Source: DASXUX01 sp036504595 (GTDB taxonomy: Bacteria; Planctomycetota; SZUA-567; H5-PLA8). Taken from it: 64,000 bases of DNA. Shown piece after piece: positions 7,693 through 15,475 of the stretch. Location of the stretch: contig DASXUX010000067.1 in the NCBI GenBank assembly GCA_036504595.1, positions 510,414-574,413 of the forward strand, given 5' to 3'. The stretch's first letter is position 1; each line of letters begins with the position of its first letter. Both the position numbers and the translations under genes were made by a program. Below the pieces are notes generated by a model. The model was given only the letters and a program-made list of their open reading frames with translations, was not told where the DNA came from and ran no database searches.

Positions 7693-8304
7693 ATGTCCCT
7701 CGCGTCCCTCACCGCCCTCTTCGAGCAGTCTCATTGGCTCCCCGTTCTTCGTCCCCACTGGGAACGCATCTCCGAACTCTACATCGGCGAAAAACTCGCC
7801 ATCGGCACGCTGCTGGTCGTCTCGCTGCTGGGTTCCATCGCCGCGACGAACCGCTTCTTCGCCGGACATTTCGGCTGGCCCAAGGCGCGCAAAGCGCTCA
7901 AAGCGCCCAAGCGCAAAAAAGGCTTCGGCATCAAACACGTCATCCTCGTGCTGCTGGCGCTGCTCCCCGGCGGATTGGTCGGCACGTTCACTGTCTACGC
8001 CATCATGGGCAAAGAACGCTGGCGCCGCGACGCCCTGACGATCGTAGAAATCTCCGTCTTGCCCGGCCTGCTCCTCCTTTCACTGCGAGCTCCCTTTCTG
8101 CCGTGGCCGCAGCTTCGCGACACCGTATATTTCAGCGGTCTGCTTGGCCTGATCTTCGGCCTGCTGCAAATCTGGGCCGCGGTCAAGCTGCTGCGCGAAT
8201 GGTTGGGCGAACCCGATGAATGCGTCCCGTGGTGGCCGCCGCTGGCCTTGTGCCTGCAACTGCTGGCGACCGTCGCCCTCGGCATGTGGCTGCTCGGACC
8301 GTGA
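7693..8304 (+). CDS. small polytopic membrane protein of unknown function
   Basis: The start is set at ATG 7693 because AGGAG (7684-7688) precedes it at ideal spacing; the open frame continues upstream only through repeat DNA. The 203-residue product has hydrophobic segments near residues 26-46, 76-98, 111-127, 137-160 and 180-200, and a basic loop rich in Lys and Ala (about 50-75, K-A-R-K-A-L-K-A-P-K-R-K-K). That loop should be cytoplasmic. I recognise no family. The gene is bracketed by the two copies of the 105-bp hairpin element, so the gene plus flanking elements forms a composite-like segment. Confidence 0.6.
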   Translation: MSLASLTALFEQSHWLPVLRPHWERISELYIGEKLAIGTLLVVSLLGSIAATNRFFAGHFGWPKARKALKAPKRKKGFGIKHVILVLLALLPGGLVGTFTVYAIMGKERWRRDALTIVEISVLPGLLLLSLRAPFLPWPQLRDTVYFSGLLGLIFGLLQIWAAVKLLREWLGEPDECVPWWPPLALCLQLLATVALGMWLLGP

Positions 8305-8366
8305 ACGGCAGTAGTCCCTTCGTGCTTGAATCTTGTGCTTTTTGGACAAGATTTTGAAACTCGAAG

Positions 8367-8469
8367 AAATGATGAATGAGGAATGATGAATGCGGAATTT
8401 GGTCTATGGCGTTGCCTCTTGCGCCGTTGCAGCCATATTCATCATTCCGCATTCATCATTCATCATTCG
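8367..8469. repeat. 105-bp ATGAATG heptamer hairpin element, copy B
   Basis: Same arms and same central segment (GGTCTATG, GCGCCGTTGCAGCCATATTC) as copy A, 800 bases away in the same orientation, with small indels in the left arm. Confidence 0.9.
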
Positions 8470-8540
8470 TTCGGATGTAGGTTCGGATTTCGCCGTGTCC
8501 GGCTTGTCCGGGCTGGGCAGAAGCGGTGCTGTTCGTGCCG

Positions 8541-8575
8541 ATTTTGCATTTTGAATTTTTAATTTTGAATTAACT
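8541..8575. repeat. heptamer array, ATTTTGA type, upstream of cobS
   Basis: Consecutive 7-nt units ATTTTGC, ATTTTGA, ATTTTTA, ATTTTGA, ATTAACT end eight bases before the cobS start codon, where the ribosome-binding site would be expected. Confidence 0.75.
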
Positions 8576-8582
8576 TCACACC

Positions 8583-9449
8583 ATGAGATCCGTAGCCCGT
8601 TCGCTGGCCTTCCTCTCCGTCCTGCCTTTCGGCCGGCTGGGACACTTTGAGTCGCGTGACATCCCCGCGATGGTCGCGGTCTTCCCGCTCGCCGGAGCCG
8701 TCCTCGGCGCTTTGCTGGGCTTGATCTTCCACGGACTGCTGCTCACTTTTCAGCCGGCGGTGGCCTGCGCGCTGACGGTCTGCATCTGGGTGGGGCTCAC
8801 GCGCAGCCTGCATCTGGACGGTCTGGCCGACTGCGTAGATGGCCTCGGTGGAAGCTACACGCGCGAGGGCCGCCTGAAGATCATGAAAGATCCGCATATC
8901 GGCACGTTCGGCGTCGTCGCGGTCGTTTGCGCGCTGCTGCTGAAATACTCCGCGCTGACCGTGCTCGCAAATTCAGCGGCGCTGAGCGCCACCGCAGCCT
9001 CTTTGGCCAGCCTGGAAGGCCTCCTCGGCAGCCTCGGCGACCCCAGCGCCAGCGGCGCCGCTCCGTCGCTGCCGGCCGTTCTCGCCCAGCAAGCCACGGC
9101 CGATCTTCCGCACCGCGTTCTTATGCTCGCGCTGGTCTGTTCGACCGCGCGCTTGAGTATCCTCATCGTCAGTTTCCGCTCGACCTACGCGCGCGCAGAA
9201 GGCGGTCTCGGCCGCGATTTTGTTGCCGCCGCCAGCGCCTGGTCCCTCGCCGCCGGCGCGTTGATCCCGCTGGCTCTGGCCATCGCCGTCGGGTGGGTCC
9301 GCGGCCTGCCCGCCCTCGCCGCCGGCATCACAAGCGCTCTCGCCGTCCGCTACCTTTTCACGCGCGCGCTGGGTGGTCAAACCGGCGACACGCTGGGTGC
9401 TTCTGTGGAACTCAGCGAAATCGCGGGACTGTTGGCACCTGTTTTTTAA
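8583..9449 (+). CDS. cobS: adenosylcobinamide-GDP ribazoletransferase (cobalamin synthase)
   Basis: CobS joins adenosylcobinamide-GDP to alpha-ribazole (phosphate), the last assembly step of adenosylcobalamin, in the inner membrane. The 288-residue sequence has the family's F-L-S-V-L-P-F-G-R start, the acidic L-H-L-D-G-L-A-D-C-V-D-G motif (about 79-90) and M-K-D-P-H-I-G-T-F-G (about 100-109), followed by several membrane helices. A Ser/Ala/Gly-rich stretch at about 140-165 is longer than in the E. coli enzyme. No other cob gene or recognisable cobalamin riboswitch is nearby, so the gene is an orphan here. The heptamer array upstream leaves no obvious ribosome site. Confidence 0.9.
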   Translation: MRSVARSLAFLSVLPFGRLGHFESRDIPAMVAVFPLAGAVLGALLGLIFHGLLLTFQPAVACALTVCIWVGLTRSLHLDGLADCVDGLGGSYTREGRLKIMKDPHIGTFGVVAVVCALLLKYSALTVLANSAALSATAASLASLEGLLGSLGDPSASGAAPSLPAVLAQQATADLPHRVLMLALVCSTARLSILIVSFRSTYARAEGGLGRDFVAAASAWSLAAGALIPLALAIAVGWVRGLPALAAGITSALAVRYLFTRALGGQTGDTLGASVELSEIAGLLAPVF

Positions 9450-9508
9450 TTGGGTCCACGGTACAGGAAATTCCATCACCCTGAACCCTGGACCCCGAAC
9501 CCTGTAGC
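9450..9508. repeat. heptamer array, CCTGAAC type
   Basis: CCTGAAC, CCTGGAC, CCCGAAC, CCTGTAG on the right and GGGTCCACGGTACAGG on the left form an imperfect hairpin between the convergent cobS and panB genes. Confidence 0.7.
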
Positions 9509-10294
9509 CTATTTTTCCGGAAACTTCTTCGCGCTCACATCCGCCACATACGCCTTTGCCGCTTCGCGAATCGTCTCCGCCACGTGAGCGTACCGCTTCG
9601 TGTGCTTCGGCACAAAATCCTCATACAGCCCGAACAGATCGTGGAACACTTGCACTTGGCCATCGCAGTTCTTTCCCGCGCCGATGCCGATCGTCGGAAT
9701 CTTCAGCCGCTCCGAAATCTGAGCCGAAAGCTCCCCAGGCACCAGTTCCAGCACAATCGCGAACGCCCCCGCCGCTTCCAACGCCACAGCGTCTTCCAGC
9801 AGTCGCTTGCGAGCCGCCTCGTCGCGCCCCTGCATGCGGTACCCGCCAAGCTGGTTGATCGATTGCGGCGTCAACCCGATATGCGCCATCACCGGGATGC
9901 CCGAACTGATCAGCGTCGCAACCAGCGGCGCCATCGCCGCGCCGCCTTCGAGCTTCACCGCGTTCGCGCCGCCTTCCGCCAGCGCGCGAGCCGCGTTGCG
10001 CAGACTCATGCCCGGATCGGCCGCGGAGTACGTCGCGAACGGCATGTCGAGGATGATCAGCGCGTTTTTCGCGCCGCGAGAAACCGCACGGCAATGGTGG
10101 ACCATCATGTCGAGCGTTACCGGCAGCGTCGAATCGAACCCCAACACCACCATGCCCAGCGAATCGCCCACCAGCAGCACCGGCAGCCCCGCCGAATCGA
10201 GAATCTTCGCCGACGTATAGTCATAGCAGGTCAGCACCGGTATCGGCTGGCCCGCCGCCTTCATCTTCTGCAAATCGTTGATCGTGACGCGCAT
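9509..10294 (-). CDS. panB: 3-methyl-2-oxobutanoate hydroxymethyltransferase
   Basis: PanB transfers a one-carbon unit from methylene-tetrahydrofolate to alpha-ketoisovalerate to form ketopantoate, the first step of pantothenate synthesis. The start is placed at the ATG complementary to 10292-10294 because GGGGGAG precedes it; an upstream in-frame Met adds 11 unrelated residues. The 261-residue product begins with T-I-N-D-L-Q-K-M-K and contains L-T-C-Y-D-Y-T-S-A-K, the metal-binding V-G-D-S-L-G-M-V, V-K-L-E-G-G and M-A-H-I-G-L-T-P-Q. It ends in the Y-P-H/F-G-L-Y-type region. No panC or panD is adjacent. Confidence 0.93.
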   Translation of the reverse strand: MRVTINDLQKMKAAGQPIPVLTCYDYTSAKILDSAGLPVLLVGDSLGMVVLGFDSTLPVTLDMMVHHCRAVSRGAKNALIILDMPFATYSAADPGMSLRNAARALAEGGANAVKLEGGAAMAPLVATLISSGIPVMAHIGLTPQSINQLGGYRMQGRDEAARKRLLEDAVALEAAGAFAIVLELVPGELSAQISERLKIPTIGIGAGKNCDGQVQVFHDLFGLYEDFVPKHTKRYAHVAETIREAAKAYVADVSAKKFPEK

Positions 10295-10510
10295 AGCTCC
10301 CCCTCGCTCCTTTGAGAAGTAACGCAATCTCAGAGCGAATCAATCACACAACCGTTCGGGGTGACGAGTGACGCGTGGCGAGTGACGGTTGGAGCGGTGC
10401 GTGATTCGCGCTGAAAAAATGAGCACAAACCAACGATTTTTCTGCAACTTTCCGTCTCCTGCGGCGTCTAATTTTTCGAATCAATAACGGAGCAATACAG
10501 GACTACGACC

Positions 10511-10705
10511 ATGCACACAATGACCCCTCTTCAGCTATTCGTCGGCGACGCAGTCCGCCGGGTCCAGAAGAATGGCTCGGCCGAAGGCCCGCTGCTCACG
10601 ATCCGCCGCATCTATCCGCGCGACCCCCACGCCGTCTGCGAACTCTCCGACGGCCGCCACGAACCCGAATGCAACCTCGAGAAATACCAGATCGATCTGA
10701 ACTAG
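10511..10705 (+). CDS. small protein, possibly SH3-like (DUF2158-type pattern)
   Basis: A 64-residue soluble product. The pattern G-D-A-V-R-R-V with G-P-L-L-T-I-R-R-I, then A-V-C-E-L-S-D-G-R and a C-terminal E-K-Y, resembles small beta-barrel proteins such as DUF2158/YodC, but similarity is judged by eye. Starts at Met1 or Met4 are equally possible; there is a GGAG about 20 bases upstream. It is a stand-alone gene between repeats and could be spurious, although its composition is protein-like and it lacks a better competing frame. Confidence 0.45.
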   Translation: MHTMTPLQLFVGDAVRRVQKNGSAEGPLLTIRRIYPRDPHAVCELSDGRHEPECNLEKYQIDLN

Positions 10706-10770
10706 GCTTTGGGCTTTAGGACTGCTGCAAAGCGCTGTACCCAAAGTCCATGGTCCAAAGCCCAAGCCCA
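10706..10770. repeat. heptamer-like inverted array, GGCTTTG type
   Basis: GGCTTTGGGCTTTAGGACT on the left and AAAGTCCATGGTCCAAAGCC on the right form inverted arms around a short centre. Confidence 0.65.
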
Positions 10771-10771
10771 G

Positions 10772-10801
10772 AAAAAGTGCCGCCCTACTTTCAGGCGGCA
10801 C
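10772..10801 (-). terminator. intrinsic terminator of the 10835-12154 oxidoreductase gene
   Basis: Read on the minus strand: GTGCCGCC, a 9-base loop, GGCGGCAC, then TTTTTC. It lies 34 bases after the stop codon. Confidence 0.8.
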
Positions 10802-10834
10802 GTTACTCAAGCCTCAGGACTCAAGCCTCAAGCC
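10802..10834. repeat. heptamer array, CTCAAGC type
   Basis: CTCAAGC, CTCAGGA, CTCAAGC, CTCAAGC between the terminator and the stop codon of the oxidoreductase gene. Confidence 0.75.
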
Positions 10835-12154
10835 TTACACTTCCCACCCCTTCCGATACTCCCGCTTCACATACTGATTCAGCTCCGGGATGTTCGTGCA
10901 TTGCATCTTCTCGACGTCCCACTCCACCTTCTTGCCCACGCCAGCATTCTGCGCGAGCAGGCCCGTCAAGATGAACGCCGCCATGGGTCCGGCGTAGTCC
11001 ACGAAATTCGCGCACGGCGTGCCGCCGGTCTTGATGCACGCGAACAGGTCTTCGATCGGCCCGCCCTTGGCCGGCGGCAACGTCTTGGGGGGCGCCTGGT
11101 ATTCCTTGTCCTTCTGCTGCGGAATCAGGCGCGAATCGCTGCCGATCAGGCCTTTCTCGCCGACAAACAGCGTTGATTCGTTCCAGTTGCGCGCGAACTC
11201 CTTGGCCCTCTCCTTCATCATGTCGTTCTGAAGTTTTTCGTGATCGTAGGCGTAGATCTTCACCGGCGCCATGTCGCCGCGAGCCGGCATGCTCCAGCAC
11301 ACGATGTTGTCTTGAGCGTACTTCTCTTCGCTGCCGTTCTTCGTGTTGAGGCACTCGACAGTGAACTTCTTGACCTCGCCGATTTTCAGCGCCATAAACG
11401 GGAAATCGAGATGGTGGCAAGCCATGTCGCCGACCGTCCCTGTGCCGAATGCCCGGTAATCGCGCCAACTGAACGGATGCAGCCCGTCGTGGAATTCGCG
11501 GTACGGCGCCGGCCCGATCCATTCGTCCCAATGCAGGCCTTTCGGAACTGGCTTCGTCGGCGGACGCCCGCCGCTGCCGCCGAAGTTGCGGCCCAGGATC
11601 GTGTGCGACTCGGTGATCTGTCCAACCGCGCCCGCCCAGACGCGCTCGCACAGCCTGCGGATGGGATCGCCGCAATGGCGCTGGTTGCCCATCTGCGTCA
11701 GGACTTTCTTCTCCTTCGCGGCCTTGGCCAAGGCGTAGCATTCGTAAATATTTTGAGCCATCGGCTTCTGGTTGAAGCAGTGCTTGCCGAGGTTGATCGC
11801 ACGAATCGCGGCCGGCGCGTGGTTGTGGTCGGGCGTGGCGATCAGGACCACGTCGATGTCCTTGTTGCATTCGTCGAGCATCTTGCGGTAATCGTAGAAG
11901 ACCTTGGGTTCCGGCTTGCCGGCTTTCTTGCAGTCCGCCATCACCTTGGCGATGTTGCCTTCGTCCACATCCGCCACCGCGACGAAGTTCTCTTTCATCG
12001 CCTGGTCTTTGCTGTAGCCGCCCATTCCGCCGCCGCCAATGACCGCGACGTTCAACTTCCCGCCCGCGCTCGTGTCCGCCATCACATACGGAGCTGCCAC
12101 GGCCACTCCCGCCGCCGCCGCACCCGCCTTCAAAAACCCGCGCCGACTCAACAT
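10835..12154 (-). CDS. Gfo/Idh/MocA family oxidoreductase, Tat-exported
   Basis: A 439-residue NAD(P)-dependent oxidoreductase of the Gfo/Idh/MocA family. The N-terminus S-R-R-G-F-L-K followed by an Ala/Gly/Val-rich stretch is a twin-arginine signal, so the folded, cofactor-loaded protein should be exported. The Rossmann motif V-A-V-I-G-G-G-G-M-G-G is at about residues 36-46. The family Lys motif appears as K-H-C-F-N-Q-K-P-M-A, where Gln replaces the usual Glu of E-K-P, and a C-terminal beta-sheet domain follows. The substrate is unknown, presumably a sugar or cyclitol. It is monocistronic with its own terminator; the amidohydrolase gene diverges from it. Confidence 0.85.
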   Translation of the reverse strand: MLSRRGFLKAGAAAAGVAVAAPYVMADTSAGGKLNVAVIGGGGMGGYSKDQAMKENFVAVADVDEGNIAKVMADCKKAGKPEPKVFYDYRKMLDECNKDIDVVLIATPDHNHAPAAIRAINLGKHCFNQKPMAQNIYECYALAKAAKEKKVLTQMGNQRHCGDPIRRLCERVWAGAVGQITESHTILGRNFGGSGGRPPTKPVPKGLHWDEWIGPAPYREFHDGLHPFSWRDYRAFGTGTVGDMACHHLDFPFMALKIGEVKKFTVECLNTKNGSEEKYAQDNIVCWSMPARGDMAPVKIYAYDHEKLQNDMMKERAKEFARNWNESTLFVGEKGLIGSDSRLIPQQKDKEYQAPPKTLPPAKGGPIEDLFACIKTGGTPCANFVDYAGPMAAFILTGLLAQNAGVGKKVEWDVEKMQCTNIPELNQYVKREYRKGWEV

Positions 12155-12240
12155 CTTCTGGTCCCCCTGTCTAAGTTGTCTAGAAAGGCCTTTACCTCTG
12201 TATGCTTACCCCGAAACCAGAATAATTGCGGATTGCGAAT

Positions 12241-12352
12241 CAGAACCGCGACCGTAAGGGAGCGGCGGAAAAGCGCCAAAGGCGCGCGTTTAGACCAGCG
12301 AAATCCGCGTCGCTGTTTCACCCCGTCGCCCCGTCCCCGCGTCTCCCCGTCG
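12241..12352. repeat. interspersed palindrome copy 2 plus octamer array
   Basis: 12241-12266 is the second copy of the CAGAACCGCGACC palindrome. 12321-12352 is an 8-nt array (CCCCGTCG, CCCCGTCC, CCGCGTCT, CCCCGTCG) like that at 829-860. Both are in the gap between divergent genes. Confidence 0.8.
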
Positions 12353-12423
12353 CCGTGCGTTTCTGGACTGGCCTTACATAGCTCACTGGCGTACACATCC
12401 ATCAGAAACTTGGAGGATCGGAA

Positions 12424-13497
12424 ATGCGCCTCGACGCTCACGTACACCTTTGGCATCACGAGAAGATCGACCATCTCCTGGATATCACCGCCGCCTCCGG
12501 TTCTGACCAGATCGGCATCGTCTGCATTCCCGAACCCAAGTGCGTCAACATGAACCCGGCCGCGTGGGTGGCCAAGGCCCGGCATCCCCAAAAGGTCTTC
12601 GTTTTTGGCGCGCTTGATCATTCCCAGTTCTGGAGCGGCGGGAAGCTGAAAGGCCCGTCGCTGGCCGAACAAGTCGATATCATGAAAGCCATCGGCTGCG
12701 ACGGCATCAAGATGCTCGAAAACAAGCCCGCCACGCGCAAGCAGCTCGACATCCCCGTCGATAGCGATTACTTCGCCGCGTACTTCGCGCGCGTGGAACA
12801 GGCCCGCATGCCGATCCTCTGGCACGTCGCCGACCCCGAAGAATTCTGGGATCCGAAGATCGCGCCGAAGTGGGCGCTGGAACGCGGCTGGGTCTACGAC
12901 AGCTCATACGTGAGGAAGGAGCAGCTCTACTCCGAGGTCGAAAACGTCCTCGCGCGCCACCCCAAGCTGACGGTGATCTTCGCGCACTTCTACTTCCTCT
13001 CCGCCGATTTGAAGCGCGCCGCCGCCCTCTTCGACCGCTTCCCCGGCGTGCACCTCGATCTGGCCCCCGGCATTGAGTTGCTCTACAACATGTCGAAGAA
13101 CGTTCCCGCCGCGCGCGCCTTCTTCATCAAGTACGCCGACCGCATCGTCTACGGCACCGACATCGCCAGCGAAATGACTCGCCCCGAGGCCGTCCACCGG
13201 GCCGGCATCATCACGCGCTGGCTGGAAAGCAGCCAGGAATACCGTCTGACCGCCGACGCCGATTTCCTCCTTGGGCCGCCCGAAGACGGCATCATGCGCG
13301 GCCTGGAACTCCCCGCCGACGTCGTGCAGAAAATCTGCCGCGGCAATTACGAACGCCTCATCGGCCGCACGCCCAAGCCGCTCGACAAGAAGCTTGCGCG
13401 CCAGGAATCCGACCGCATCGCCCGGGCCGCCGCCGCGCTCAACAACCAGCCCGTGTCGGAAACCGAAGCCGGCCGTTCAGCGGCATGTTTGGTATGA
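12424..13497 (+). CDS. amidohydrolase (TIM-barrel metal-dependent hydrolase)
   Basis: A 357-residue member of the amidohydrolase-2 family, which contains lactonases, decarboxylases and related enzymes with a mononuclear metal site. H-x-H is at residues 6 and 8 (D-A-H-V-H-L-W), a likely metal His lies in I-L-W-H-V-A-D-P-E (about 138), another in F-A-H-F-Y, and the late Asp in I-V-Y-G-T-D-I-A-S (about 244). GGAG lies 7 bases before the ATG. Together with the divergent Gfo/Idh/MocA gene it suggests sugar-lactone or cyclitol catabolism, an inference from context. The function cannot be narrowed further. Confidence 0.8.
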   Translation: MRLDAHVHLWHHEKIDHLLDITAASGSDQIGIVCIPEPKCVNMNPAAWVAKARHPQKVFVFGALDHSQFWSGGKLKGPSLAEQVDIMKAIGCDGIKMLENKPATRKQLDIPVDSDYFAAYFARVEQARMPILWHVADPEEFWDPKIAPKWALERGWVYDSSYVRKEQLYSEVENVLARHPKLTVIFAHFYFLSADLKRAAALFDRFPGVHLDLAPGIELLYNMSKNVPAARAFFIKYADRIVYGTDIASEMTRPEAVHRAGIITRWLESSQEYRLTADADFLLGPPEDGIMRGLELPADVVQKICRGNYERLIGRTPKPLDKKLARQESDRIARAAAALNNQPVSETEAGRSAACLV

Positions 13498-13507
13498 GGA
13501 GAGTGTC

Positions 13508-14164
13508 GTGAGCACCGAACAGAACGAAAAGCCACAGAGGTCACAGAGAGCAGTTCAATTTGCATTTTTCAATTTTCAATTTTCAATTTGCAATACGTTG
13601 CGGCAACGGCTCATTGAAAATTGGCCATTGAAAATTGAAAATTTCAAATTGATGGCCTTCGTCGTGGTGGTTCTAGTTTCCCTCAGCTCCTGCCGCAAGA
13701 GCAACAACGCTTCTCCGCCGGAAGAAAAAGACGCGCCCGTCCTCCGCGCCGACGGCAAGAAGGTCACCGCCGTCGATCGCTTCATGGGCCGCGACGTCGG
13801 CCCGCTGTATCGCTGGGACGGCACGATGTCGAGCATCACGCTGGAAGGAGCGCCGGAAGTCATCTTCGCGCGAGCGTGGGACGCCTTGCAGCGCATGGGC
13901 TTCGCGCTCGACCAAAGCGAATCACAGCGCACCACCACCGGCGGCCGCATCGCCGGCGCCAAGCAGGACAAAACCACGGTCCTGGTCCTGGTTCAACAAA
14001 AAGCCGCGACCGGGACGGAAGTCAAAGCCCGCATCGGCACCGTCGGCGAACGCAACGGCAGCGAACGCGTCCTCGAAGAAATCCAAAAAGCCCTGCGCGC
14101 CCCCGCTCGGCGCTCCAACCAACCCGCGCCGCCCGCGCCGGCCGAGCCGGCGCCGCCGAAGTGA
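13508..14164 (+). CDS. lipoprotein resembling DUF3568 family, N-terminus disrupted by a repeat
   Basis: The lipoprotein signal M-A-F-V-V-V-V-L-V-S-L-S-S-C begins at the ATG at 13652 and gives a 170-residue product. The good ribosome site (GAGGAG) however lies before a GTG at 13508 in the same frame, and the 144 bases between are mostly a heptamer hairpin repeat translated without a stop. I annotate from 13508 and regard 13652 as the probable functional signal start. The mature part (T-M-S-S-I-T-L-E-G-A-P-E, F-A-R-A-W-D-A-L-Q-R-M-G-F) follows the DUF3568 pattern of small beta/alpha periplasmic domains. The tail is Pro/Ala-rich. Confidence 0.6.
   Translation: MSTEQNEKPQRSQRAVQFAFFNFQFSICNTLRQRLIENWPLKIENFKLMAFVVVVLVSLSSCRKSNNASPPEEKDAPVLRADGKKVTAVDRFMGRDVGPLYRWDGTMSSITLEGAPEVIFARAWDALQRMGFALDQSESQRTTTGGRIAGAKQDKTTVLVLVQQKAATGTEVKARIGTVGERNGSERVLEEIQKALRAPARRSNQPAPPAPAEPAPPK
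13555..13650. repeat. heptamer hairpin, AATTTTC type, inside a coding N-terminus
   Basis: The left arm is AATTTTC units, the right arm ATTGAAAATTGAAAATT units, about 35 bases apart. It separates a ribosome site and GTG from a lipoprotein signal yet keeps the frame open. Confidence 0.85.
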
Positions 14165-14188
14165 GTAGCGCAATCCTCCTGGATTGCG
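14165..14188. repeat. 24-bp palindrome (GTAGCGCAATCC family), copy 1
   Basis: GTAGCGCAATCC, TCCT-type centre, GGATTGCG. It starts at the base after the TGA of the lipoprotein gene. Copy 2 (48733-48756) overlaps the cheA stop codon, with one mismatch. Confidence 0.85.
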
Positions 14189-14194
14189 AACGGG

Positions 14195-14283
14195 AGTAGG
14201 CAGTAGGCAGTGTTTTGTGCCACGGGCAGCCTCTGTTAGCTGTTGGCTGCCCGTGCGGTTGGGTTTGAGTAGGCAGTAGGCAG
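14195..14283. repeat. palindrome flanked by 16-bp direct repeats
   Basis: CACGGGCAGCC (14221-14231) and GGCTGCCCGTG (14245-14255) form an 11-bp stem. The element is bracketed by identical AGTAGGCAGTAGGCAG at 14195-14210 and 14268-14283, like a target-site duplication, though that sequence is itself a heptamer repeat. The downstream WD40 gene takes its AGGAG from the right flank. Confidence 0.8.
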
Positions 14284-14297
14284 GAGCACCGCAAACC

Positions 14298-15440
14298 GTG
14301 CGCTTCTCGCTCCGAACCCTGATCATCTTCGTGCTCCTCCTCGGCAGCGCCGGCGGTCTGTGGTGGAGGTGGGAGCCGTGGGCGCTCGGAAGGCAACTCG
14401 GAGTGCGTGCCATCGCCGGATCGTTCTCGCCGGATTCAACATGTTTCGCTGTTGGTACTTCCGACGGTAAACTTGAACTTAATAGACTCGACGGAACGCG
14501 GACCAGCCTTCCTTCGAATGAGGCACCAGTCGTGTGCGTCTCCTTCTCCCCTTTTGGTGAGCGGCTTCTGACGTGTCAAGGTTGCGACGTCCGAATCTGG
14601 GACTGGCGCAGACAGCTTAGTGTCCAGACGTTGCGGCACGACGAAACTGTGACTGCCGCCACATTTTCGCCCACAGGACGAGCCGTTGCGTCGACGCTGA
14701 TGGATGGCTCTGTGCATATCTGGGGTGAAAGTGGAACGCACACGGTCATGCAGATCGATTCGAAGACCAAAGCTCTTCCAATGGCAATCAGCTACTCACC
14801 TGACGAACGCTCAATTGTGGTGAGCTTCGATAATTGCATGTTAGGTGTGTTTGATCTGAGGACGCAGAAGTTACTCTACGCTTGGTATGGGGGCGGATTC
14901 TCCCAATGGGACCGCGAACATGTCGGCGGCCTTCCCAGAATCACGGCCGTTGCATTCACATTGGACGGTAGCCGCGTTGTGACGGTTGATGAGTGGAGCA
15001 CAACACGCTCATGGACCGTCGATGGCGTGATGCGCTCAGAACTGACTTTTGAAGGTAGACCAAAACTGTGCCCAATTCGCATTTTTTCTGCGGACGGCAA
15101 TCAATTTGGCGTTGCAGAGGATGGAATTGGTCCTTTTTGGCTGAAGACTGTGCCGCATTGGCCGGGCGAGGGGGCGGAAGCTCATTTTCCGGGTCGGCCG
15201 CCTAGCGTCTCCCCCAACCAGACTTACATGCTAATGGCAAACGGTATTTGGTCCCGTCGTCGTCCCGAACATTGGTGGGGCCTCGCCTGGCTCCCCGAGT
15301 TCTGGCTGACGCTGCTCTTCTCCGGCGCGCTGGTCTGGAGCGTGCGGCGCGACCGGCGCGAACTGCGGCCGAAGGAGCCCCCCTCACCCCTAACCCCTCT
15401 CCCTCGCGGGGGAGAGGGGAACCGGAGCGCCGCTCCCTGA
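14298..15440 (+). CDS. membrane-anchored WD40-like beta-propeller protein
   Basis: A 380-residue protein with GTG start after AGGAG at 11 bases. An N-terminal membrane segment (about 6-24, L-I-I-F-V-L-L-L-G-S-A-G-G-L), then WD40-type repeats (S-F-S-P-x-G, V-R-I-W-D-W, V-H-I-W-G) across about 35-320, then a second membrane helix (about 333-350). M-R-F-S-L-R-T-L is a common start in planctomycete proteins. Codon third positions are visibly less GC-rich than in neighbouring genes, hinting at a different origin. The last 18 residues (P-P-S-P-L-T-P-L-P-R-G-G-E-G) are translated from a GC-rich repeat, and the stop codon lies within another repeat. Function unknown. Confidence 0.7.
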   Translation: MRFSLRTLIIFVLLLGSAGGLWWRWEPWALGRQLGVRAIAGSFSPDSTCFAVGTSDGKLELNRLDGTRTSLPSNEAPVVCVSFSPFGERLLTCQGCDVRIWDWRRQLSVQTLRHDETVTAATFSPTGRAVASTLMDGSVHIWGESGTHTVMQIDSKTKALPMAISYSPDERSIVVSFDNCMLGVFDLRTQKLLYAWYGGGFSQWDREHVGGLPRITAVAFTLDGSRVVTVDEWSTTRSWTVDGVMRSELTFEGRPKLCPIRIFSADGNQFGVAEDGIGPFWLKTVPHWPGEGAEAHFPGRPPSVSPNQTYMLMANGIWSRRRPEHWWGLAWLPEFWLTLLFSGALVWSVRRDRRELRPKEPPSPLTPLPRGGEGNRSAAP

Positions 15441-15454
15441 CGGTCGCGGTTCTG
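15380..15454. repeat. GC-rich palindrome and inverted copy of the CAGAACCGCGACC family
   Basis: 15380-15421 is a CTCACCCCTAACCCC / GCGGGGGAGAGGGG unit. 15429-15454 is the inverse complement of the 26-bp family with one change (T to G) that creates the TGA stop of the WD40 gene. Confidence 0.85.
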
Positions 15455-15475
15455 ATCTCCGCGTCTCCGCGTCAA

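Noticed and set aside
7693..8469. Treating the gene between the two 105-bp units as a composite transposon.
   Set aside because: No transposase and no target duplication outside the units; only the duplication itself is supported.
8305..8582. Cobalamin riboswitch upstream of cobS.
   Set aside because: The region is mostly a heptamer hairpin, and no B12-box-like conserved core was found.
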